Shown here piece by piece: positions 43,219 to 52,803 of a DNA stretch of 64,000 nucleotides (its first letter is position 1; every line of letters begins with the position of its first letter). Source of the DNA: Cellulophaga sp. BC115SP (GTDB taxonomy: Bacteria > Bacteroidota > Bacteroidia > Cytophagales > Spirosomataceae). The notes under the pieces are model-generated. The model did not search any database. It saw only the letters and a program-made list of their open reading frames with translations, and was not told the origin of the DNA. The translations under genes and the position numbers were made by a program. Where the stretch lies: positions 62,001 through 126,000 of the forward strand of contig NZ_JAAALB010000018.1 of the NCBI RefSeq assembly GCF_009905545.1, written 5' to 3'.

Positions 43219-44586
43219 ATGAACTATTTAACTGACGAGCAAGTTGCTCAACTTGCTCCAGACGCTTCTTCTTTAAAAGCAGGACGAGACTTATCACATG
43301 AACCCAAATGGCTCAATTTTCAATCCAATGAACGAGTATTGTGGGGAGAAGTCCAAGGGAGTGGTAAAAACCCTTATCAAACTCAAATTGATTTAACCAA
43401 TACCGCCTTCAAATGCTCATGCCCAAGTCGCAAATTTCCTTGTAAACATGGTTTAGGTTTATTGTTTTTGGTTGCCAAAAAAAATGGCGAAATCTCTTCA
43501 GCCATCGAGGAACCTTCGTGGGTTAGCGAATGGATGAATAAAAGGAGCGCAAAAGTTAATAAACCAGAAGTATCTACCGAAGAAGAAATATCACCTGAAG
43601 TGCTATTAGCACAAGCCGAAAAACAAGCACAAGCAAAAGCCAAACGACAAGAAGAACGCTATCTGAAAGTTCAGAATGGTATTGCAGAACTAGAACTTTG
43701 GCTTAAAGATTTAGTACAAGCAGGTCTATTGACAATTCCTCAAAAAGGTGCGCATTATTTTGAGCGCATGGCTGCTCGATTAGTTGACTCGCAGGCTACA
43801 GGACTTGCAGGATTGGTCAAGTCTTTTAATAAGTTAGATTTCTTTAAAAATGACGACTGGCAAAAAGAATCATTAGAACTCATCTCTAAAATATACTTAT
43901 TGATTGAAGCATTCAATCGACTAGATCAACTTCCTCCACTGGTTCAAGAAGAAGTAAAAGCAAGAATTGGCTGGAATATCCAAACCAAAGAATTACTGGA
44001 GCGTGAAGACATAGAAACCATCAACGATCATTGGTTGGTAATAGGTCGACAAACCACTATAGAAGAAGGTCTGACCATGCAAAAGAACTGGCTCTGGGGG
44101 CTCAAAAGTCAAAAAAATGCCCTAGTACTAAATTTTGCCTTTGGCGGGATGGCCATAGAAACACCCATTTTACCTGGTAGTATTGCACACGCAGATCTGG
44201 CTTTTTATCCTAGTAATACACCTTTGAGAGCTACAGTAAAAAACTATATCTCGACTGTAGACTATCTACCTGAACCTATCTCTGGACTCAGCTCTTGGAA
44301 CGAAGCTCACGCGAAAGCAATAGATATTTTGGCACAAAACCCTTGGACAGATACCGTTCCTTTACTGATTGAGCAAGTATGTATCGTTTTTCATCAAGGA
44401 AAATATTACCTACAAGATGCACACGAGACCATTCTGAAGATTGATTCGACAGTAAGTAACGAGCAAATCTGGAAACTATTGGCTATCACTGGTGGTAATG
44501 CTGTATCACTAATGGTACTTTATCAGTTTGATTCTGTTAGGCCATTGGGTTTAGTTCAAAATTATGAATATCTATTATTGGACTAG
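43219..44586 (+). CDS. SWIM zinc-finger protein (YehQ-like), first gene of cluster
   Basis: This 455-residue protein has a SWIM motif C-x-C-x6-C-x-H at Cys66, Cys68, Cys75 and His77 (FKCSCPSRKFPCKHGLG). SWIM domains bind zinc and mediate DNA or protein contacts. A lysine- and glutamine-rich helical stretch (~125-150) follows; the rest is alpha/beta of unknown fold. Its neighbours (DUF5691, MoxR ATPase, DUF5682, DUF4132 and VWA genes) match those of SWIM proteins such as E. coli YehQ. As first gene of a run of seven it may recruit substrate to the ATPase; that is inference. Confidence 0.88.
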   Translation: MNYLTDEQVAQLAPDASSLKAGRDLSHEPKWLNFQSNERVLWGEVQGSGKNPYQTQIDLTNTAFKCSCPSRKFPCKHGLGLLFLVAKKNGEISSAIEEPSWVSEWMNKRSAKVNKPEVSTEEEISPEVLLAQAEKQAQAKAKRQEERYLKVQNGIAELELWLKDLVQAGLLTIPQKGAHYFERMAARLVDSQATGLAGLVKSFNKLDFFKNDDWQKESLELISKIYLLIEAFNRLDQLPPLVQEEVKARIGWNIQTKELLEREDIETINDHWLVIGRQTTIEEGLTMQKNWLWGLKSQKNALVLNFAFGGMAIETPILPGSIAHADLAFYPSNTPLRATVKNYISTVDYLPEPISGLSSWNEAHAKAIDILAQNPWTDTVPLLIEQVCIVFHQGKYYLQDAHETILKIDSTVSNEQIWKLLAITGGNAVSLMVLYQFDSVRPLGLVQNYEYLLLD

Positions 44587-44651
44587 CCCAACAGCTTAGA
44601 ATTATACTTTAAAAATCAACCTTCGACCAACAATATACCGCTATCGATATT

Positions 44652-46169
44652 ATGTATTGGAGTCACCTAAAAAAAACGGCATTATTGGGCACTACCAAAA
44701 TGCCATTACAGCTTGAGCCATTGCCAGAACCCATACAAAAAGCCCTTGCTGAAGAAAAAAACACAGAGGATCTATTTCTAAAAGCTTCTGCCATGACGCT
44801 TTTGTACGAAAAAGCTGGCACTATGCATGAGAAGGTAACTTTTCCCAATCAGGCATTTTCGGAGACTGAAACCTCTGAGTATAGTTCCAAAAACATTCAT
44901 GCTATCTGGAAAGGCTTTTTGAACGAAGATAAAGTCAACTATTATCTGGTAGAGTATTTACTTCTCCAATGTACACAAAATCAGTTGATTGTACAGGATC
45001 ATCTAATTGTTCCGATTCTGAACAAATTTTTCACAAAATTCAAATCAAAACTATATCCTGTTATTGGCAAAAAAGGACTTTGGCTAACACAATTCAATCC
45101 TGATTGGCAAGATAAGCTTATAGTTGATAATGTATGGACAGAAGGAAAACCCTCTGCTCGAAAGTTATACTTTAGTAAGTTAAGAAAAGAAACGCCCAAC
45201 GAAGCACTGGCGCTTTTGGAGGCTTCATGGAGTTCAGAAACAGGAAAAGATCTTAAAGATTTTCTGAATGAATTCTTTCATCGTTTATCTAGTCAAGACC
45301 TTGATTTTTTGAATAAAGTACACGAAGAGTTAGCCCAAATCAAAAAGCCCAAGGATATTACTTCCGATACGATTAAAATCATTCTTCGCCTAAAGCTAGG
45401 TATTTATGGGTGCGACTGGGCCAATAGCGTTGCTAAGCACATCGTAGATTTGCTTCCTAAGTACTTGGATTCAGAGAAAAAACCTGTAGAAATAGCTACA
45501 TTCTGGGAAGAAACTAAGCTGAGAGAAACCCTCGGAATGCAGCCAATAAGCCCCTATAGAGGTGTTTCTGATGAATTGTATTGGATTTCTGAGACCTTAA
45601 CTTATCTACATCCACAATACATATTCGATTATTTTGACAACGATATACAAAAGCCTATTCAAAAATTTGTAGATACTCCCGAGTCACTATTGCTCAATGC
45701 TTTTTCACAAAGCATGGAACTTGCTACACCTGATCAAATTGATATGTTCCTATCAAGTTGTGACTTTTCAAAATATGCTTGGCATGATTTAATACAATTT
45801 CTCAATTGGGAACGACAAGAAGTTCTTTTGATGAAAAATGATTCTATTGATCTTGCGATACTTAAAGATTTCGTCTTATTAAATCCGCATCAAGAATATT
45901 CCACAAAATTTTCAACGTACATTTTATCAGTTTTAGCCTCTGTAATTGTTAATCCGCAAACCTTTTACACGTTAATGTACGAGCATGATTTAATGAGTAC
46001 TCTAGGAAGATGTTTTTCAACTCAGCTTCTAAAACAACTTGATAATTACCCTGAACAAATTCAAACCGAGCCGCACAGAAACATGTGGGAACGCTCCGTA
46101 GTAGTTCCTCTAAAATCTTCACTGTATTACAAAAAGATGATTCAAGCGGAATTTTTACAAAAACTATAG
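44652..46169 (+). CDS. DUF5691-type protein
   Basis: This 505-residue protein is recognised by context and general pattern as DUF5691, a family regularly found between SWIM and MoxR genes. It is mainly helical and probably HEAT-like (NEALALLEASWSSETGKDLK; LNKVHEELAQIKKPKDITSD). It ends with NMWERSVVVPLKSSLYYKK. No catalytic motif, signal peptide or membrane segment is visible. It lies 65 bases after the SWIM gene and 47 before the ATPase gene. Its role is unknown; a scaffold is the simplest guess. Confidence 0.75.
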   Translation: MYWSHLKKTALLGTTKMPLQLEPLPEPIQKALAEEKNTEDLFLKASAMTLLYEKAGTMHEKVTFPNQAFSETETSEYSSKNIHAIWKGFLNEDKVNYYLVEYLLLQCTQNQLIVQDHLIVPILNKFFTKFKSKLYPVIGKKGLWLTQFNPDWQDKLIVDNVWTEGKPSARKLYFSKLRKETPNEALALLEASWSSETGKDLKDFLNEFFHRLSSQDLDFLNKVHEELAQIKKPKDITSDTIKIILRLKLGIYGCDWANSVAKHIVDLLPKYLDSEKKPVEIATFWEETKLRETLGMQPISPYRGVSDELYWISETLTYLHPQYIFDYFDNDIQKPIQKFVDTPESLLLNAFSQSMELATPDQIDMFLSSCDFSKYAWHDLIQFLNWERQEVLLMKNDSIDLAILKDFVLLNPHQEYSTKFSTYILSVLASVIVNPQTFYTLMYEHDLMSTLGRCFSTQLLKQLDNYPEQIQTEPHRNMWERSVVVPLKSSLYYKKMIQAEFLQKL

Positions 46170-46216
46170 CCAATACCAAATTATAACACATAGTTAGATT
46201 ATAAACCTTCAACACC

Positions 46217-47296
46217 ATGAACGTATTACGTCAACACGCAGAAGAGCAGTTTGCTCATGAATTAGAAGAAATTAGTAAACAAGATAAAAATGTCCGTCCA
46301 ACCAGTTGGAATCTTTCACCACAGGCGGTTGTACACTACCTAATAGGTGGCAAACTACCGAATGGGTTTGAGGTATCACCCAAATATATCGGTAATCGTC
46401 GCTTGATGGAAATCGCTGTAGCCACTCTTACCACCGACCGAGCGCTACTATTATATGGATTGCCCGGAACAGCCAAGTCATGGGTAGCAGAGCATTTGGC
46501 AGCAGCGATTTCGGGAAATTCAACATTGCTCGTACAAGGTACGGCTGGAACCAGCGAAGAAGCCATTCGTTATGGTTGGAATTATGCCAAATTGTTGGCA
46601 GAAGGTCCAAGCGAAAATGCCTTGGTAACCACTCCAATGATGCAGGCGATGCGCACAGGAAAAATTGCCAGAATTGAGGAATTAACACGTATCACTGCCG
46701 ATGTTCAAGATACTTTGATTACTATTTTATCTGAAAAAACACTCCCTATTCCAGAGCTAAATATGGAAGTGCAAGCAGTAAGGGGATTTAATGTGATTGC
46801 CACAGCCAACAACCGTGACAAAGGAGTAAACGAATTGTCAGGTGCCCTAAAACGCCGTTTCAATACAGTGATTTTACCTGTTCCTGAAACGATGAAGGAA
46901 GAGATAGCAATTGTACAACATCGTGTATCTAGCTTACAAAAAGCCCTAGAGCTTCCTGCTGAGGCACCTGCTCTAAAGGAAATTCAACGAATTGTAACTA
47001 TTTTCCGTGAGTTACGTGCTGGCGTAACTGCCGATGGTAAAACCAAAATCAAAACGCCATCCAGTACCATGAGTACTGCCGAAGCTATTTCGGTAGTAAA
47101 TAATGGTTTAGCCTTAGCTGCTCATTTTGGTGATGGTCGTCTCAATGCCGAAGATTTGGCTGCTGGTTTGGTTGGTGCTGTGGTAAAAGACCCTATTCAA
47201 GATAAAGTCGTTTGGAATGAATATTTGGAAACAGTCATCAAAACACGTGAAGACTGGAAAGACGTGTATCGTGCCTGCAAAGAGATTGTATTGTAA
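46217..47296 (+). CDS. MoxR-type AAA+ ATPase (YehL-like)
   Basis: This 359-residue protein has one AAA+ module. Walker A is GLPGTAKS at 81-88. The Walker B position reads IARIEELTRI at ~150-159, with Glu154-Glu155 where most MoxR proteins have Asp-Glu. Sensor 1 is in FNVIATANNRDKG (~191-203), and an arginine-finger region is ALKRRFN at 210-216. MoxR ATPases remodel or insert cofactors into target proteins together with VWA partners; the VWA gene ends this cluster. The AAATANNR sensor and Glu-Glu Walker B are probably subfamily traits; hydrolysis is still likely because the catalytic Glu is kept. Confidence 0.92.
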   Translation: MNVLRQHAEEQFAHELEEISKQDKNVRPTSWNLSPQAVVHYLIGGKLPNGFEVSPKYIGNRRLMEIAVATLTTDRALLLYGLPGTAKSWVAEHLAAAISGNSTLLVQGTAGTSEEAIRYGWNYAKLLAEGPSENALVTTPMMQAMRTGKIARIEELTRITADVQDTLITILSEKTLPIPELNMEVQAVRGFNVIATANNRDKGVNELSGALKRRFNTVILPVPETMKEEIAIVQHRVSSLQKALELPAEAPALKEIQRIVTIFRELRAGVTADGKTKIKTPSSTMSTAEAISVVNNGLALAAHFGDGRLNAEDLAAGLVGAVVKDPIQDKVVWNEYLETVIKTREDWKDVYRACKEIVL

Positions 47297-47356
47297 TATG
47301 TACAATATCTATTCATGACAAACTGAATCTTTAACGCTTAAATCTGCACGCAAAAT

Positions 47357-49645
47357 ATGCCCTTAACAATTTTGGGAATACGACATCATGGGGTAGGTTC
47401 AACCCAAAATGTAATCGAAATGTTGGAGCAAATCCAACCAGATATGGTACTGGTTGAAGGCGCTCCAGAACTAGATTCGATTATTTCTTGGATTGGTAAT
47501 GAACAGCTCAGACCTCCCGTGGCTGTACTTGGTTACAACGTAGACGAACCCCAACAGGCTACCTTCTACCCTTTTGCAGAATTTTCGCCTGAGTGGCAAG
47601 CTATTCTTTATGCCAACAAACGCCAAATTCCAGTAAGAATGTTGGATCTACCTTTAGCCATAGGTTTTCAACAAAAGAAGAATGAACAAAGAACGGAAAA
47701 TGATATTGTAGAAGAAACCAATATTGAAGATAACGATATCGAAGATTCCAAGCCATTAGAGCCCCTGCATATTCATCAAGACCCTATTTCTTACTTTGCA
47801 GAAATAGCAGGTTATGACAATTCGGAACTTTGGTGGGAGCATCACTTCGAACATAACTATATAGCAAATAGTGCCAAAGAGCATTTTGATGCCGTAATGC
47901 TCATGATGACGGAACTTCGCCGTGCCAATATTCCATCGGTATTGGATGAAGAAAATATTGCCCGTGAAGCCTATATGCGTGAGATTATCCGAAAAGCTCA
48001 AAACGAACTTTTCGGCAATATTGTAGTCGTTTGTGGTGCTTGGCACGCTCCTGCGTTGCTCGATGTGGACAGCACCGCCAAAGCGGATACGAAACTCTTA
48101 AAGTCTTTACCCAAAACTAAAATCAAAGTAGCCACCACTTGGATTCCATGGACAAACGGGCGTTTATCCATGTACTCAGGATATGGTGCAGGTATTACCT
48201 CGCCAGGTTGGTATGACTTTTTGTGGAAAAAAGGCAAAAGAAAAGATTTTGCCATAGAATGGCTCAGCCTTGTAGCGAGACTTTTCCGAAAAAAGCAAAT
48301 TGATATATCTACAGCGCACGTTATTGAGGCATTTCGTTTGGCTGAGACTTTAACTAGTTTACGTGGACTTTCTCGTATTGGCTTACTCGAACTCAACGAA
48401 GCTACCCAAACAGTAATGTGTATGGGCGATACAGTTTTATTGAGTTTGGTCAAAGATAAACTTATCGTGGCCAATCGCTTGGGCGAAGTTCCCGACGAAT
48501 TACCGAAAGTTCCTCTTCAACTTGATTTTGAAAAGTTGGCAAAAAGTAACCGTTTGGCACTTACAGCCGAAAAGAAAGATTATGAATTAGACCTTCGAAA
48601 AGAGCTAGATCTCAATCGAAGTAAAATGATTCACCGACTGGATATTTTGGAAATCAATTGGGGACAAAAAGTCTATGCCCGTAGCAAAGGAACATTTAAA
48701 GAAGCATGGACCTTGTCATGGAAACCCGAAATGTATTTGGCTTTGATTGATAAAGCAGTTTGGGGCAACACGCTTGAAGATACTTGTACAAAATACTTGA
48801 TTGACACTAGTCAAAAATCACAAAATATTGGAAAAATTGCTGAGAACATCCAAAAGGCAATACCTGCCGAGCTGTTTGTAGCAATTGAATTTTTGCTTAA
48901 AAAAATTGACGAAGTTGCTGCCATTTCTGCCGATATCTTAGACTTAATGACCGCGCTTAAGCCTATGGTGGAAATCAGCAGATATGGAAACGTTCGCAAA
49001 ACTGATTTAGGTGCAATTCGTCAGATTGTGGATGCTCTCCTCACCCGTATATGTATAGGTTTGCCAAATGCCTGCTACGGACTCGATGATGACAATTCGC
49101 GAAAAGTATTCGAGCATATCAAACAAGTAAATGAAGCAACTAAGCTAATCGAAAATGAAGACTTGACACAGTTATGGTTTGATACGCTTAAAAAACTTTT
49201 GACCAAAGATGGCGTTCATGGTATCATTCAAGGCTGTACTTGTCGCTTATTACTTGATGTTCAAGAAATTAATACTGAAGAAACCGCAGAGCGATTTGCT
49301 TGGGCTTTGTCACAAGGACAAGAACCCAATTTTTCGGCAGGTTGGCTCGAAGGATTCCTCAAAGGAAGTGGTATGATTTTAATCTACGACCATGTCCTAT
49401 GGAACCTCCTCTACAAATGGGTAGCTGAGCTACCTCAGGAATACTTTACGGAGCTATTACCCATTTTACGACGTACTTTTTCACAATTTGAACCTAACGA
49501 ACGAAAACAACTAGGAGAAAAAGCCAAAGCTGGCACTATTATTCAATCACTAGAATTTACCACTATTAACGAAAATTTTAACCCTCAATTCGCCGAAAGC
49601 GTACTGCCTATGTTAGAAACGCTTTTGGGTATTAATCCACTATGA
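47357..49645 (+). CDS. DUF5682-type protein (YehM-like)
   Basis: This 762-residue protein has an N-terminal alpha/beta domain with GIRHHGVGSTQNVIEML (His10, His11), DMVLVEGAPELD (Glu35) and VVCGAWHAPALL (His230). Paired G-x-x-H motifs plus a glutamate resemble the TIKI/TraB/EreA superfamily of putative metallo-hydrolases, but this link is by eye only. The C-terminal ~500 residues are mostly helical. An acidic insertion of ~30 residues lies at 107-135. The gene overlaps the next by 4 bases (ATGA), showing translational coupling. Its function is unknown. Confidence 0.82.
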   Translation: MPLTILGIRHHGVGSTQNVIEMLEQIQPDMVLVEGAPELDSIISWIGNEQLRPPVAVLGYNVDEPQQATFYPFAEFSPEWQAILYANKRQIPVRMLDLPLAIGFQQKKNEQRTENDIVEETNIEDNDIEDSKPLEPLHIHQDPISYFAEIAGYDNSELWWEHHFEHNYIANSAKEHFDAVMLMMTELRRANIPSVLDEENIAREAYMREIIRKAQNELFGNIVVVCGAWHAPALLDVDSTAKADTKLLKSLPKTKIKVATTWIPWTNGRLSMYSGYGAGITSPGWYDFLWKKGKRKDFAIEWLSLVARLFRKKQIDISTAHVIEAFRLAETLTSLRGLSRIGLLELNEATQTVMCMGDTVLLSLVKDKLIVANRLGEVPDELPKVPLQLDFEKLAKSNRLALTAEKKDYELDLRKELDLNRSKMIHRLDILEINWGQKVYARSKGTFKEAWTLSWKPEMYLALIDKAVWGNTLEDTCTKYLIDTSQKSQNIGKIAENIQKAIPAELFVAIEFLLKKIDEVAAISADILDLMTALKPMVEISRYGNVRKTDLGAIRQIVDALLTRICIGLPNACYGLDDDNSRKVFEHIKQVNEATKLIENEDLTQLWFDTLKKLLTKDGVHGIIQGCTCRLLLDVQEINTEETAERFAWALSQGQEPNFSAGWLEGFLKGSGMILIYDHVLWNLLYKWVAELPQEYFTELLPILRRTFSQFEPNERKQLGEKAKAGTIIQSLEFTTINENFNPQFAESVLPMLETLLGINPL

Positions 49646-52593
49646 AAAATTTAGAGAAATTAGAAATCTTTATCGAAAATCTAAAAAAATCAGTTCATGC
49701 ATACGCCCGTGTTGAAGCTGATAGCTGCATCGAATATCTGAGAAGTGACGACCCTACGATTCCAGTACCTCCTATACAAAACTACTGGGTAATCACAGGG
49801 TTTGAGCAGTTATTGGGCAATGTAGACGAATGGGATGAATGGGAAGAAAAAATCATGGCATTGATGACTCAACCTTCCAATTGGAATGAACCTCAAGCAT
49901 TGGGATTTTCCACCTACGGTGGCTTTCGTGATTTTACTGATTGGGTCAGCAAACAAATACTACGTAGCAAGAATAATCTTGACATAACCAAAATCCTCCA
50001 ACTAGCAAGTCGTTTTATTACCGATGAAGCATTCCTAATTTACTTTTTAAATACAAAGACATTTTTTGTTGATGGAAACCAAAATTTGACAAAATGGGGA
50101 AATTATCTTTTGCTCAATAATCAACACTATAATCCAATTTTGCTGAATACCAGTATAGAAGCTAATGAGAAAACCCTCCTAGTAATGTTTCTTTTATCCT
50201 CTAAGCAAAATGAATTTTTATCGTCAACAATCGACTCATTGATTGTTGATGATAATATTTTGAATATCACCGATTTGCTACTTAATGAGGATTCAACAAA
50301 ATATGAACCACTCATCTTCACTAAATGGCAAAACCTAAAGAATAGTTATATATTCATTAAACTGTATGAATTTTTGGCGAACAAGTTTCCCGAAAAATAT
50401 AACCCACTTGAATTAGATGCCATTCAAAAAACACTTACCATCGAATTGAATTGGTGTAGTACCAACTATGCCAGTCTTTACTGTTATGGGCCTGAGCCAA
50501 TCACTGTGTTAGCTCACTGCTTTAATTTTTTGGTAAAAAAAGAAACTCAGGAAACTAAAAAACGATTCCAAAGCGAACTACAAAATATCTACTCAATACC
50601 TGTTGACCTTTTAGTAGCGATAGCAAACGAATTGAAAGAAGATGGTTTAGATATTTTAATAGAAGCCCTACAACAAGACCCGAATAATCTTTACTGGAAT
50701 GATAAAGATTTCTTCAAAAAATACTTCAAAATCGTTGAAGCACTTGATTTCCGCTCACACCAAGAATATTTCTGGGATTTGAGTAAAAACAAATCGAAAG
50801 AGTTACGAAGATTAGGTGCTGGTCTATTGAGTAAATTAGGCAATGAAGCCATTCCAAACGCTTCTGAACTAACAAAGTCTAAAAAGTTGGAGGCTAGACA
50901 AATGGGCTTTCTGATTTTATCCCTTATCAATACCGATGAATCAAAAGTCATTTTGGTTGAACTTTTGGAACAAGAAAAGAATGATGAGGCTCGTGATATT
51001 ATTCTGGAATCATTGCGTCACTTAGTTAGTAAACAAAATTCTTTAGCAGAAATTAATACCAAAATAGCATTTGCTCAAAAAAGAGCTAAGCTCAATGCTC
51101 CATTAACGCCATGGCTCGACGAAAAGGTGCTTCCTCCACTATACTTCAAAGATGGTACCCAGCTAAGCGTTGAGGCGTTTCGTTTCTTACATTATCGTAT
51201 GAGTCGTGCCAAAGAAATTCGCCTCGATATAGAAGCAAAATTACTTATTGAGCATTTGGATACTGACAAAAACTACGAATATGCCGCTAGTTTATTGGAT
51301 GCCTATTTTGTCAATGGAGCACTAGCTAATTTCAAATTCTGTTTGACGCTCGCTAGTATTTTTGGAGATACTACTGTCATCCGTCAATTGCGTAATAAGG
51401 TGCAAGAATTTGCCGATAACAATCGTGGTAAAATGGCGGAATATGTCGTAAAAGCATTAGCGCTCAATGGCGGAACACAGGCATTGCGTCATGTGGAGTA
51501 CTTTTCTAGAAAATATAAAAACAAAAATAAAAACGTTGGCGCTGCCGCAACCGAGTCGTTTACCATTGTTGCCGAAGAGCTGGGAATATCTCCATACGAT
51601 CTAGCCGACCAAATCATTCCTGATTTTGGCTTTGAAGGATTGTTTAAAACCTTTGAAGTTGAAGGACAAGAATATCGTGCCTTTGTGAATCAAGATTTTA
51701 AATTCCTTTTCTTAAATGAAGATAACAAAACGCTAAAAGCGCTTCCTAAAGGAACGCCAGTGGATTTACAAGAGGAATTTAAAGAGATAGGAAAGGAAAT
51801 CAAAGACATCGTGAAATCTCAAACACCTCGTTTGGAGCAATACCTCATTATTCAACGTCAATGGGATACTGAAAAATGGCAGAGCCTTTTCCTGAATAAC
51901 CCCATTATGTTTGTCTATGCAACGAGGTTAATTTGGGGTGCTTTCAACGATCAAAAGCAATTGTTATTTACCTTCAAAGTGCAAGAAGATCAAACGTGTA
52001 TCAACCAAGATGGTGACGAGGTAACGTTTGAAGAAGGACAAATGATTCGAATGGTGCATCCACTAATTCTTGAGACGGAGACCATCAACTATTGGTCAGA
52101 AGTATTAGAGGATGAAGGGCTATCACCTGCATTTTTACAACTCAATCGTGAGGTAGTCAATTTTGACCCTGCGGATAAAGGAACCCTTATTTCCTCAAAG
52201 TACAGAGGCATTGAAATGTCAGGATACACCTTCGTGTCTGTACTTGAAAAAAGAGGCTGGTTTAGAGGTTCGGTTGTCGATGCAGGCTTCATCAGCAATT
52301 ATTACAAAAACTTTGCTGAAGAAGGTATCACAGCCATTATTACACAAGAGGGAGATATATGTGTAGGTTATCTGGACTCCATCGGAGGAATTGGCAACCT
52401 TATGTTTGTAAAATACGGTAGTGTCGACTTTGGAAGTTATACATATGATGAACCAGGGCACACAAACGACCCAAGACTAATTCCTTTTGAACAAATCTCC
52501 CCTATCATTTACTCTGAGGTAATGGCAGATATGCAGTTTTTCAAAGAAAATGATACTAGACAAAACAGCGGTAATTTAAATCCATCTCTATAA
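49642..52593 (+). CDS. DUF4132 (MolR/YehI-like) protein, paralogue 1
   Basis: This 983-residue protein has HEAT-like helical repeats in the middle (~385-465; GAGLLSKLGNEAIPNASEL) and a C-terminal DUF4132 module (~640-975; YLIIQRQWDTEKWQ, MFVYATRLIWGAF, QDGDEVTFEEGQM, RMVHPLILETE). DUF4132 is the family of E. coli YehI/MolR, once linked to molybdate regulation but without known biochemistry. It has no signal peptide or membrane segment. It overlaps the DUF5682 gene by 4 bases. Its final 61 shared bases are identical to the paralogue downstream (see findings), and it carries a five-residue extension after that point. Confidence 0.85.
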   Translation: MKNLEKLEIFIENLKKSVHAYARVEADSCIEYLRSDDPTIPVPPIQNYWVITGFEQLLGNVDEWDEWEEKIMALMTQPSNWNEPQALGFSTYGGFRDFTDWVSKQILRSKNNLDITKILQLASRFITDEAFLIYFLNTKTFFVDGNQNLTKWGNYLLLNNQHYNPILLNTSIEANEKTLLVMFLLSSKQNEFLSSTIDSLIVDDNILNITDLLLNEDSTKYEPLIFTKWQNLKNSYIFIKLYEFLANKFPEKYNPLELDAIQKTLTIELNWCSTNYASLYCYGPEPITVLAHCFNFLVKKETQETKKRFQSELQNIYSIPVDLLVAIANELKEDGLDILIEALQQDPNNLYWNDKDFFKKYFKIVEALDFRSHQEYFWDLSKNKSKELRRLGAGLLSKLGNEAIPNASELTKSKKLEARQMGFLILSLINTDESKVILVELLEQEKNDEARDIILESLRHLVSKQNSLAEINTKIAFAQKRAKLNAPLTPWLDEKVLPPLYFKDGTQLSVEAFRFLHYRMSRAKEIRLDIEAKLLIEHLDTDKNYEYAASLLDAYFVNGALANFKFCLTLASIFGDTTVIRQLRNKVQEFADNNRGKMAEYVVKALALNGGTQALRHVEYFSRKYKNKNKNVGAAATESFTIVAEELGISPYDLADQIIPDFGFEGLFKTFEVEGQEYRAFVNQDFKFLFLNEDNKTLKALPKGTPVDLQEEFKEIGKEIKDIVKSQTPRLEQYLIIQRQWDTEKWQSLFLNNPIMFVYATRLIWGAFNDQKQLLFTFKVQEDQTCINQDGDEVTFEEGQMIRMVHPLILETETINYWSEVLEDEGLSPAFLQLNREVVNFDPADKGTLISSKYRGIEMSGYTFVSVLEKRGWFRGSVVDAGFISNYYKNFAEEGITAIITQEGDICVGYLDSIGGIGNLMFVKYGSVDFGSYTYDEPGHTNDPRLIPFEQISPIIYSEVMADMQFFKENDTRQNSGNLNPSL

Positions 52594-52669
52594 ATGGGCT
52601 ACAAAATACTCTCGAGTAATATTCTTCCGTATTATTACACATTTTGCAACGTGGCTTTTCTCATTTTAA

Positions 52670-52701
52670 AGCTTACCTTGACTTTTTCACCAAGGTAAGC
52701 T
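52670..52701 (+). terminator. Hairpin between the two DUF4132 genes
   Basis: AGCTTACCTTG / CAAGGTAAGCT with a 10-base loop, perfectly paired, in the 210-base gap. There is no T tract, so it may attenuate or protect the transcript rather than end it. Confidence 0.45.
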
Positions 52702-52803
52702 CTATTAGTCATAAGAATTTAATACCACAAACAAAAAATTTAACCATCAACGCACCGAAAGTGTATCGACTATTTTGGAGGTACTTTTAGGCATTACACA
52801 ATC

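Noticed and set aside
47998-48474. 158-codon minus-strand reading frame
   Set aside because: Antisense to the DUF5682 gene and serine-rich by reverse-frame bias.
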